From Aphidius gifuensis (Eukaryota > Arthropoda > Insecta > Hymenoptera > Braconidae): a stretch of DNA of 64,000 nucleotides. Positions 12,080 to 22,824 of the stretch are shown piece by piece (within the stretch, counting starts at the first letter, position 1; each line of letters begins with the position of its first letter). The position numbers were made by a program, and so were the translations under genes. Where the stretch lies: contig NC_057788.1 of the NCBI RefSeq assembly GCF_014905175.1, positions 31,962,154 to 32,026,153 on the forward strand, given 5' to 3'. The notes beneath the pieces were generated by a model. That model had not been told where the DNA came from and did no database searches. It saw only the letters and a list, made by a program, of their open reading frames with translations.

Positions 12080-14828
12080 ATACGTTTTATAAATATTTCA
12101 TATTTTTTATTTTAAATCCTGTTGAATAATCCTTAAAATCGAAACGAAATTTCACGTGATAATTGAGTAAAAGCAGATAAATAAAAAAATATTTCGATAA
12201 ATTTATAATAATGAGTTATGTAAAAATGAAATATGATGTTTGATAATAATTGGGAGGAGAATTAAGACGGATGAAGGTTAAATAAAAAATATTAAGTTAA
12301 AAAAAAATACAATAACGTGTTGATGACTTGAGGTTGCTGACCTTGATCGGTCCATTGACCTTGAATTTTTTTTTTTTTTTTTTTTATTTTAATATTCACA
12401 ATTAAATTTTGTAGATCAAAAAAATAATTTTTTTATCAAGATATTATTATGTATTTCTACTCTACGATCTACAAATTATTTCAAGCTTGAAAATATTAAT
12501 TTGTGAAAAAAAAAAGAAAGAGTATCGTAAAACCTTCATGATAAATATTATGATCGTTATCCTGGTGAACCAAGAGTCCAAGACACATTTAAGTGCAATG
12601 ACATGTAAATATTTTTCAGCCTTAAATTTTGTATATTTTTTCTTTTCTCGACAAGTCGTAAAGAAATTCCTGTTACCTAAAACCCTTCAGGACTTGACCA
12701 TACTAACATTAACATTTTTACGACTGTCATTCGGGTTCTGTACTGTCGTTTATTTTATCACAATACAAATATACATTTATCAATATCGCAATATTTAAAT
12801 ATATATATATATTTTCCTTGAAACAATTTCAGAGGTCGTTAACAATGGACTATTATAGTAGATTTTTAAAAAATTATAAAAGTCCGTTATACAGGAGACG
12901 ACGACAAATTAATTGAATATAGTTTCAATTTGCGACTATGATGTTATTAATGGCTATCTATACCCATCATTGAAAAAAATGAGAATAAACTTATAAATAT
13001 TAAACATAGTAGTAGAAAAAAAAAATTTGAATAATATAAATGAAAAAGATTTACGAGTTCAAATTCTCAATTCAAATGATAGATGGTAAAAAAAAACATT
13101 TATAACGAAAAGAGTTTTAAAATAAAATTTGGATCCGCAAGTTTATTTATTTACAACAATAATATTAGAGTTGAAAGCATACTTGAAAAAATATATCGAC
13201 AAAACTGTTTTTTTTTTTTTTCAATTGTCAAATTGGGGTACAATAATTACCATTGTAATTTTGTCATCAATAATTTTTCCATTTCGCCGTAATATGAATT
13301 CATTTATACTTTGTAATTTGATTTCTTTGTATTCAATATTTTATTTGAATCTTCTGTGAGCTCTTATTTTTTATCACCAAATACAAGTTGTCCGCCTCCG
13401 TAAAATTATAATATAAATAACTCTAAGGTAGTATACAGCCCGCATTGATTTAAGTGAACCAGTTTGTAAATTGTAACTCCATAAATATTTTTCGATGACT
13501 CGACAATCAGTCATTTAAATATTTTTTTACCACTCAAACTTATTCAAGTAAAAATCTTGGGTCATTTGCCTTTGAGGCGTTATGTATACTTTGGTCAAAC
13601 CAATAATGTAAAAATTATTTGTTAAAACATTTGCAAAAAGATAAGAAAAAAATATAAAAAAATACAGTTGGTATTTTTGGGCAGGAATGAGTCCGGTTTG
13701 ACGAGTTGCATGTAGCTGGTGGTTGTATTCCTGGAGTAGTGGTTTGCTCCCTTGATCGTTTGTACCACCCGGTTAGTTATATGGAACTTGCTGCTTGCTT
13801 GAAAACCATAATCAGACCCTCACCAACAAACACACGCACTATCGTATTTATAAACAAAAAAAAAATATCAAACACGCAAAACTTCTTTTCCTCTGGATCA
13901 TTACAATCTTTAATTTTTTTTTCAACAAAAAAATTGCTATTTTATATATATGCACTCCAAGATTACAATGTAAATCACTAAAATTGTTTCTTCTAAATAA
14001 AATAAAATAAAAATAGAAGCTTTTTTTTTTGTTGTTATTTTATCAGAGAAAAAAAAATCATCGATATAATATGTATTCAATAACAAGTTGAAGTAATTAT
14101 TTTTATAATTTAAATTTGATAATAATAATAAATAATAAAACATGTTTGATGATAGAGAAAATTACTACTGGGCAAAAATCACAGGGTAAAGATAATGAGT
14201 AACAATCTCACTTGTGGCAATACAATTTTACTGGACAAGTTCATGGCCGTTGAAAGAATCTTTTTTTTTTCCTTTCAAGGTCAATTATTTGTATAGGAAA
14301 CTTGATGACGCACAAATTTTTTATTATTTCTATTTTAATTTTCATTCATTATTTACTTATTTAATGTTTTTTTTTTTTTTTTTTTTTTTTTTTCACCACC
14401 AAGTTGTCAATGATTTTATACTCTCATAATTTTTTCAACACATAATTTAACTATTTTTTAATGACATTTATATAGATGGCAAAAAATAATATTTGATTTT
14501 ATTTGTCTCATTTGAAATAATTAAATTTTATTTTTTTAACAATAATGATTAAGTATAAAAAAAAAAGATAAATCAGAAGAAAAATTGATAGTGGGGAAAA
14601 ATAATAAAAAAATATACTCAAGAAGATTTTGCTGGAGTAGGGTAAGCCCGTTATAAGTTCGCGAAATACTTGTTGGACGGTTTAGTTGGTGGTCAACCAT
14701 CGAGAAATCATCAAGTTGGTGACAATTATTATACCAATATAAAATACCGTTTTTAATTTTGGTTTGTTTATTTTGGTTTCGTTGTTTTTTTCGACTTACA
14801 AATGTGCAAATAGTGAAAATAAAAAAAA
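12080..14828. other. Intergenic region between grainyhead and the serine protease
   Basis: Open frames here are short and read as low-complexity Lys, Phe, Ile and Asn, so none is called a gene. Two GC-richer patches, about 13680-13820 and 14630-14735, could be promoter or enhancer sequence of the protease. The rest is AT-rich with T tracts, including a long one around 14366-14393. Confidence 0.55.
12338..12364. promoter_or_regulatory. Paired FTZ-F1/ERR-type nuclear receptor sites
   Basis: TGACCTTGA occurs at 12338-12346 and again at 12356-12364, with nine bases between. Its reverse complement, TCAAGGTCA, is the extended half-site known for monomeric receptors of the FTZ-F1 and ERR families. 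The match and spacing are direct observations; binding is inferred. The pair lies about 3.2 kb beyond the grainyhead stop codon and 2.5 kb before the protease gene. Confidence 0.45.
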
Positions 14829-15531
14829 ATGTTGACAATGAAATATATATTATTATTTTTTTTAATAAATATAAAATATATATTTGCTGTTATTGATGAT
14901 ATTGATGATATTGATGACACCATTGTTGTTGAAGGTAAGTTTAAAATTCTTTCAATTTCATTATCCATAAATAAATAATCAGGTCTTTATTTTCACATAT
15001 TCAAATCATGCATTTCTATCGCGTACACAATACACAATGCTTGCAATAACAACGACCACCACTTTACCACTTTTTCTTGTATAATAAAATAAATAAATAA
15101 ATAAATATGCGTAAAATTCCGTGGCATTCTAATCCAAGAGATTTAGAAATTTTTCTATAAATAAAGACTTGATTTTTAATGATTAAATTTATTTTTTTTT
15201 TCAAAATAATTTAGCTGAAATTTTACCAAATATTCGTGATGAACGCGCAATACCATGGGCTGAAAATTCAAAACCAAGTGGTTTTTGTTTAACATCAAAA
15301 GGTGAAAAAGGTAATTGTACAACATTTAAACAATGCTATCCATATTTTAAAACACCAGATCTTAGTGATCTTGATGGTTGGGTACTTGGTTTTTCAAGTA
15401 CATGTAGTTACACTGGTAACAATGGATTAGCATTTGGTATTTGTTGTCCATCAGTATCATCATCATCATCAAAACCAATTGAAGATCCAGTAATTATTGT
15501 TGAAGAACCACAGGTAATATATCAATATATA

Positions 15532-15562
<31 letters not shown>

Positions 15563-16681
15563 TAAAAAAATAAATAGGAACCTGAAGAATCAAATAAAAA
15601 AGAAATAATTGGAATATCACAACAAGCAGTTGGACCTGGTTCTTGGCCACCACCATTACCAACACATTCACCAGATAATACAATACCACCTCTACCAACA
15701 CATGCACCATTTTCAACAAAACCACCAACTTTTATAACATCAAAACCAATAACAATAATATCAACAACAACAAAAAAAACAACATCACCAACAACAACAT
15801 CAACAACAACTAAAAGACCAATTTCAACAACTTGGCCAACTAAAAAACCTGGTTGGTGGCCTGGTGCAACAACACCAAAACCAGTATATACAAGTACAAC
15901 AACATCATCATTATCATCATCAATTGATATATCTGAATGTGGAGCTAAAAATGGTGATCAAGATCAAGAAAGAATTGTCGGTGGACAAAATGCTGATCCA
16001 GGTGAATGGCCATGGATTGCTGCATTATTTAATGCTGGTAGACAAGTATGTGGTGGTTCACTTATTGATAATGTACATATTTTAACAGCTGCTCATTGTG
16101 TTGCACATATGAATTCTTGGGATGTTGCAAGACTTACTGTTCGTCTTGGTGATTATAATATCAAGACAAATAATGAAGTTGTACATATTGAAAAACGTGT
16201 TAGACGAGTTGTTAGACATAAAGGTTTTGATGTTAGAACACTTTATAATGATGTTGCTGTATTGACACTAAGTGAACCAGTACAATTTACTGAACGTGTA
16301 CGACCAATATGTTTACCAGCTGGTTCACAATTGTATCATGGAAAGGTGGCAACAGTTATTGGCTGGGGTTCATTACGAGAGAGTGGACCTCAACCAGCAA
16401 TACTTCAAGAAGTTGCTATACCAGTATGGACAAATTCTGAATGTAAAGAAAAATATGGTACAGCTGCACCTGGTGGAATTGTTGATAGTTTTCTTTGTGC
16501 TGGAAGAGCAGCAAAAGATTCATGCTCAGGTGATAGTGGTGGACCATTGATGGTCAATGATGGAAGATGGACACAAGTTGGTATTGTTAGTTGGGGAATT
16601 GGTTGTGGTAAAGGTCAATATCCAGGTGTATACACAAGAGTTACTCATTTTATTCCATGGATTTCAAAAAATCTTAGATAA
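14829..16681 (+). CDS. Secreted trypsin-like serine protease with Cys-rich N-terminal module
   Basis: This predicted extracellular S1-family zymogen has three coding exons, 14829-14934, 15215-15513 and 15578-16681 (502 residues). A signal peptide (about residues 1-20, MLTMKYILLFFLINIKYIFA) is followed by a Cys-rich module (residues 40-115, with GFCLTSK, GNCTTFKQCYP and FGICCP), reminiscent of a CLIP-like knot. A Pro/Thr/Ser-rich linker comes next (about 135-255). The activation site is R267-I268 (RIVGG). The catalytic residues are H308 (TAAHC), D360 (YNDVAVLTL) and S455 (GDSGGP). D449 at the base of the pocket predicts trypsin-like cleavage after Arg or Lys. The catalytic domain resembles a very conserved insect group (SLIDNVHILTAAHC, GWGSLRESGPQPA), but I cannot name the orthologue or substrate. 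It converges on Greatwall. Confidence 0.9.
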
Positions 16682-17064
16682 ACTACCGACCGTAGTTAAT
16701 AATATAATGTATGTAAAACAAAAAAAAATCATTATTATATTATTATTTTAATTAATAATAATAATTACATTTAAAGAAAAAAAAAAAAAAGAATAATTTA
16801 ATTTTTTACATGATTGTTTAAACAATAATAATTGATAATACATAAAGCGAAAAATAATTTTAAAAATTCATCAAAATACTGCATTTTTTTTTTTTTTTTC
16901 ATCAATAAATAAAATAAAATTAATAAAATATTTTAAAATTATCTGATGATAATCATTTGAATTAATTATAATATTGTTTTAATTATATTAATATACACTT
17001 GGTAAATACTTAAAAATGATTATGTAAAATGCAACTTAAAAAGTAGCCAAGAGAAAATTAATTA
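16682..17064. other. Convergent intergenic spacer, 3' ends of protease and Greatwall
   Basis: This 383 bp AT-rich spacer holds no coding signal. AATAAA-type poly(A) signals for the protease are present around 16904-16926, and T/A-rich sequence serves the opposite gene. Confidence 0.6.
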
Positions 17065-19521
17065 TCAATTTTCACAACTACTCACTTTCAGATCTTGCAG
17101 TATATTTCGAGCTAAAAATAAAAATAAATATAAATATAAGTAAAAATATAAATAATAAAAAATATATACCTAATAATAAAAAGTTTTAAATTAAATTACC
17201 TTGAAAATAACAAGTATCATAATTATCATCTGGTTGTGGTATAAAAGGTGGAGTTGCTTTTGTTGGATCATTCCATGGAAAATTATTAAAAAATTCCATA
17301 ACTCTAACATCTTTTGCTGATGGACGTAAACTTTGATCAAGTGTTAATAATGAATCAATAGTATCAATGGCATTTTTTGATAATGATTCATCACCTTCTG
17401 GCCATGCAACATCACGTGATAATATATTATCAAATACAGCTTGTGGTGTATCATCATTAAATGGTGGTATACCAGTACAAAATTCATACAAACAAACACC
17501 AAGTGCCCACCAATCAACAGCTGGACCATGTCCTTGTCTTAATAATAATTCTGGTGCAAGATAATCTGGTGTACCAAGTATACGATCATCAGAACGATTA
17601 GCATTACCTTGTATACCACCACCACCACCACGTCTTACACTTTTTGGTGTACGATATGGTGTATATGATGCATCAGATGCTGCTGGTGTTTTAATTGGTG
17701 ATATACTGTGTCCAGTTATTGGTGTTGTTGTTGTTGTTGGTCTTGTTGTTGGTGTTATATTTGACATTGGAAATTCAAAACGTGTTGATTTACATGAATT
17801 TAAACTGTTATTTATGTGATTATTTATATTAAGATAATCATGATTACCATCACTTTTAATAATTGTTACTGGTGTACTAAATGCAACACGATTATTCATA
17901 TCATTTAATAATAAATGTTTATTATTTTTTAATTTTAATAAATAGCTTTTTTTATTATTAATATCAATATTTGTATCATGATTATTTAGACTTTTTTTAG
18001 ATCCAAATATTGTACCACGATTTAGTCTTTTTGGTGTTCTATCTTTTTCAATTTCCATTAAATTTATTTCACGTGTTAAACCAGTTGTATTAGATAAATT
18101 ATTAACACGTTTTCTTTTAGTACCACGTATTCTTTTAGTACATGTACTAACTGGACTAGTATCATCAATTATTATTTTATCATTTTTTAATATTATTTCT
18201 TCAATTGTTGATTCATCACTATTTGTTGTTGTTGTTTTACTATCTTTACTTGAATCATCTGATTTTTTAATTGATGATGTATCACATGTATGATAACTAC
18301 ATGTACTTAATAAACTATCTCTACTACATTCATCATCATCATCAACAACATCATCATCATCAACATCATTATCATCATCATCATCATCATCATCATCAGT
18401 ATTATCATTATTATTATTATTATTATTATTACGAGTTGTTAATTTTTGTTCTGGTGGTGATTGAAATAATGTTAAACCAGACATACGTGATGTTTTACCA
18501 ATTGATTGATTTGGTAATGGTGATAATATTAATGAATTAATTGAGCCATGTTGATTTTTAATTAATGCTGGTGCTAATTTATTTGAATCATCATTATCAT
18601 CATCACTTGTATCAATAATATTTGCATCACATGCTGAACGTCCAGCAGAACCAAATGATAAATGTGATGTTAATGATAATAATTGTCCAGGTGTTCTGGC
18701 ACATAAACTTGGTGTACAATTAACTAAATCAGATATTTCAAGATCACGATGTAGTGTTGATATTCTACTCAATCCAAAATCAGTTAATTTAACATGTCCT
18801 TCACGTGATAACAACATATTATCTGGTTTAATATCACGATGTACAATACCATGTGAATGCAAATATTCAAGTGCTAAACAAACTTCACCAATATAAAAAC
18901 TAGCCATTGATTCTTCCATGTAACCGAAATAACCAAGTAAACTTTTTAAATCACCACCAACCATATATTCCATAACAAGATAAACACATGTTAATGATTG
19001 TAATGAATAAAATAATTGTACACAATATGGACTTCTGGTTATTGCCAATGCATTTCTTTCAATAACAACTTGTGATGCCATATTTTTATGTATCATTTCA
19101 TTTTTTTTCATAACTTTTATTGCATATACTTTTTCAGTATTTGTTTTTTTATATCCAAGAAACACTTTACCAAATGCACCACGACTTATTGGCTTGACAA
19201 TTGTAAAATCTTGAATTTCTGGTACCTAAAATAATAACAAAACAATAATCATATAATAAATTAAATCTTGATTTCATTATTAAAACAAATTAGGTAATTA
19301 ATAAATACCTTGGCTGGTGGATTAACAAGTTTTGAGATTGTATTAAATATTGAATTATTCATTGATTTAATATTATGATTTGGTGTTTTTTGTTGTTCAA
19401 ATATATGTATCGGTTCATCATTATTATCTTCAAATTGATTTCTATCTTGAATTGCTTCATCATTAGTACCATTTGCAATTCCACTGTCAGTATCAATCAT
19501 TAATGACTCCGTTTGTGCCAT
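17065..19521 (-). CDS. gwl: Greatwall/MASTL mitotic kinase
   Basis: Greatwall is an AGC-family Ser/Thr kinase. It phosphorylates endosulfine/ARPP19, which then inhibits PP2A-B55 and sustains mitosis. Coding exons on the minus strand are 19521-19309, 19225-17200 and 17111-17065 (761 residues). The N-lobe has the Gly loop SRGAFGKVF and the VAIK-type lysine near residue 108 (YAIKVMKK). The catalytic loop is HRDIKPDN (Asp about 202) and the DFG motif is at about 220. The family hallmark, a long non-conserved insert between the lobes, spans about residues 225-565 and includes Asn and Asp runs. The C-lobe resumes at [12 protein letters not shown] and [12 protein letters not shown]. The tail [18 protein letters not shown] closely matches MASTL, which supports the short last exon. 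It lies head-to-head with ballchen. Confidence 0.95.
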
Positions 19522-20473
19522 TTAATATAAATATTATTTATTATTTTATTTTCTTTAAATATTCCAAATAATTCAATATAAATTATTATTATTATTTAAA
19601 TAAAAAAACAACCGGCTTGTGTTTGCATGACACATAAATAAATAAATAAAAAAATAAATAATCATACCAACAACAACGTAAATAAAAACAAATTATTTTC
19701 AATTAAAACTAATTAATATTATTATATATCACTATATTCACTGCACACAACTGTTGCTCTATTTTTTATTTTTTTAAATAAATAATATATGATGAGTAAA
19801 TAAAAATGAGTAAATGGCTTGACGGTTATGATGTTGCTTGATGTCAAACCCTCTTGGTTTTAAACATGTTTGTGCCTGTTTTTGGCTATATTATATATTT
19901 ATATAGAATAAACATAAAAATACACAATTGTTTGGCATTACAATGGGGTAGTTACACATACACACATATACACACAAATAATTGGAGGGAAAAATACCCT
20001 TGCAGCTTTTTTTACTACCCTACTTCCACTTTTGCAACAGCTGTTGTTTTTTTTTTTCACATGTAAAACCGTTTTTTAAATAAATTGTTTTTTTTTATAT
20101 CTCTCTCTTTCATTTTTTTTTTTCCTTTTAATAAACATCTGCGCTTGCGTATTTATTCTGGGGACATTTAAAATTTAAAAATTACTACATATAAAATTTA
20201 TATTTTGAATTCAACAGTTTGCGCGGAATTTTATCTGTGTGTGTGTGTATGTGTGATTATTATTTTTTTCTGTTTTTTTACACATACAAAAATTTTGTTA
20301 TCAATTTTTTTTGACACACAAATTCAAGTTAAATATTTCGAATAATAAAGATAAGGCTGGCCGATTCGCCAATTGAAAAATTCATGATTTAATTATATTG
20401 TTGAATTTAATTCAACAAGTGGCTATTGCAAAATTATTATTACCGGGATTTGTTTATTTTATAACCTCGAATA
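19522..20473. promoter_or_regulatory. Shared divergent intergenic region between Greatwall and ballchen
   Basis: The two start codons are 952 bp apart and point outward, so both promoters and 5' UTRs must lie here. I see no TATA box or DRE that I would trust. The stretch is AT-rich with T tracts and a short GT repeat near 20238-20255. A core promoter near 20340-20470 for ballchen is plausible. Confidence 0.6.
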
Positions 20474-22466
20474 ATGGCTGCCAAGGGCGGTAAAAAGGGT
20501 CCAGGTAAAAAAGGAGCAAATGGATATAAAATGCCAGATCCAATAAATGCCGGTGAAGTATTAACTGATATGGCAAAAAAACAATGGATCATCGGTAAAT
20601 CCATTGGAGTTGGTGGCTTTGGAGAAATATATTCTGGTAATTATTTTTATCAAGTACTTTTACCCTTGTATTTTTTTAATTTTATTAATTTTTGTTTATT
20701 TATTTTAGCTGCACCATACTCAGGAAAATTACCAAAAGAATATCCAGCAGTTATAAAAATTGTAATTATTATTTAATAATTGAAAAAAATAATTGTAAAG
20801 TTAATTTTTGTATTATTTGTATTTTATCAGGAACCACATGGTAATGGACCATTGTTTGTTGAAATGCATTTTTATATGAGAAATTGCAAGCCAGATGACA
20901 GTAAGTTTTAATAAGCTTAATAAAAATACATTTCTAATAAATAAATGCTAATAATTGTTGTTGATATTTATAGTTGAAACTTGGAGAAAAGAAAAGAAGC
21001 TATCAGGTCTTGGAATGCCAAAATTTAATGGATCTGGAAGTCATGATTACAAAGGAACAAAATATAGATTTGTTGTTATGGATCGTTATGGTACTGATTT
21101 ATGGAAATTATTTTTAGAAAATAATCGTAAATTTTCTGAACATACTGTGTATAAAATAGCAATTCAAATAATTGATGTACTTGAGTATATTCACAATAGA
21201 ACATATATACATGCTGATATCAAAGGTGCAAATCTTTTGTTGGATATTAAAAATTCAAATCAAGTTTATCTTGTTGATTTTGGTCTTGCATCACATTACA
21301 CAACTAAAACAGACTACAAGCTTGATCCTAAAAAAGCTCACAATGGTACTATTGAATATACAAGTCGTGATGCACATTTTGGTATACCAACAATGAGAAG
21401 TGATTTTGAAATATTGGCTTATAATATTATTCAGTGGCTTGCTGGTTCTTTGCCATGGGAAAAAAATTTAAAAGATCCATCATCTGTACAAAAACTCAAA
21501 GAAAAAGCATTTGATAATCTTAAAATTTTTTTAAAAGAATGTTTTGGTGATGATGATGTACCATCAACAATAATTAAATATATGGATTTACTTGCTCAAT
21601 TAGAATTTAATGATACACCTGATTATGATCAATTTCGTGATATACTTGTTAGTGGTATTAAAAAATTAGGATACAAAGTTGATGGACCATTGATATTTAA
21701 TGATGGTGGTAGTAAAAATAATGTAACAACTCAACCTGATGTTACTTTAAAGAAAACTAAAAAAACAGCTGGTACATCAAGCAGACGAAAGAGTCCAAGA
21801 GCCAGACTAGATACAAGTCCAAGTACACCATTATCCCCACCACCAGCACCATTGTTATCATCAAGAAGACCAAAACTTCCAACTACACCATCATCATCAT
21901 CATCATCATCATCATTAAGAAGACCAAGAGTTCCAGTTACACCATCATCACCACCACCACCACCATCATCATCAACAACAACAACACCGTCAACAAGAAG
22001 ACCAAGAATTCCAATTACACCAACAACACCAGCATCAACAAGAAGACCAAAAGTTCCAAGTACACCATCATCTCCACCAGTGTCATCTTTACTTGATGAC
22101 AGTTGTGCTGGAATTGTTGTTGATAAAAAACGTGAAAAACTTAAGGATATGAGAAAAATATTGGAGTCAATTGATGATGATTCAGATACCGAATTTGACA
22201 TTGTTATTACAAAAAAGAAAAATAAAATTCCAAAGTTAGATAAAAAAACACCAGAAGTTGTTGCACGAAAACAAACTGTAAGAAAAGTCAGACAAAAAGT
22301 TGTTAAAAATAACAGTGATGCTGATGATGATGATGATTTTGAGCCAGAAGTGATTTTGCCAAAGGCAACAAGAACACGTAAAGTTGCTGTTAAAAAAGTA
22401 ACAACTCGTAAAAAGAAACCTGTTGAAAAAAATAATTCATCTGATGAAGACATGTTTGATGAATAA
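20474..22466 (+). CDS. ball: Ballchen/NHK-1, VRK-family Ser/Thr kinase
   Basis: This is a nuclear kinase of the VRK1 group. The Drosophila member phosphorylates histone H2A and BAF, and it acts in karyosome formation, meiosis and stem-cell maintenance. Exons are 20474-20636, 20709-20761, 20831-20900 and 20974-22466 (592 residues, near the fly length). The basic N-terminus MAAKGGKKGPGKKG precedes the Gly loop (GVGGFGEIYS, residues 46-55). The ATP lysine is K71 (AVIKI). The catalytic loop is HADIKGANLLL (Asp about 177), where most kinases have HRD; a small residue at the second position is normal in VRKs. The sequence continues with VDFGLA, then NGTIEYTSRDAH and SDFEILAYNIIQWL. The tail from about residue 335 is basic and Ser/Pro/Thr-rich with four RRPK/RRPR units, and it ends in acidic and basic patches. 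The 3' end converges on Caliban. Confidence 0.95.
21864..22080 (+). repeat. Degenerate coding repeats RRP(K/R)xPxTP in the ballchen tail
   Basis: Four units are visible: RRPKLPTTPS, RRPRVPVTPS, RRPRIPITPT and RRPKVPSTPS. They are separated by Ser, Pro or Thr runs of variable length, and every unit has a TP that could be phosphorylated by proline-directed kinases. The DNA shows CAT and CCA triplet expansions between the units. Confidence 0.85.
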
Positions 22467-22824
22467 AATCATTAAATACATATATTGTGTCTGTTAAAAA
22501 TATTGAGACAATAATTTAATGATATTATAAATTGTTATTTGAAAGATGTATAGACAAAAAGTCTGCTGCTGTAACAAATGTCACAATTATATTTTTGTAA
22601 ATGACAAAAAAATTAAATAGTGATAGATGAACTGTTAGGTAAATTAAAAAATAAAAATTTAAATGATATTTTTGAATTTATTCTAACTGTTGAACAGTAT
22701 TTACACAACTATTTTTTTATAAGAAATATCGTTACTCTTTTTTTTTCTCTTGTTTACTGTATTTTTGCTAAAATAATAAAAAATAAAAATTAATTTAATA
22801 AATTAAATCACTTGGATGAATAAT
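22467..22824. other. Convergent intergenic spacer between ballchen and Caliban
   Basis: This 358 bp AT-rich spacer has no coding potential. It must hold both 3' UTR ends. Several ATTAAA/AATAAA-like signals are present on both strands. Confidence 0.6.

Noticed and set aside
12487..12798. 103-codon plus-strand open frame
   Set aside because: The translation is low-complexity Lys/Phe/Ile sequence with no domain, no splice context and no favourable start.
21731..22453. 240-codon minus-strand open frame
   Set aside because: It is the antisense shadow of the ballchen tail; the Ser/Gly/Asp runs are complements of its triplet repeats.
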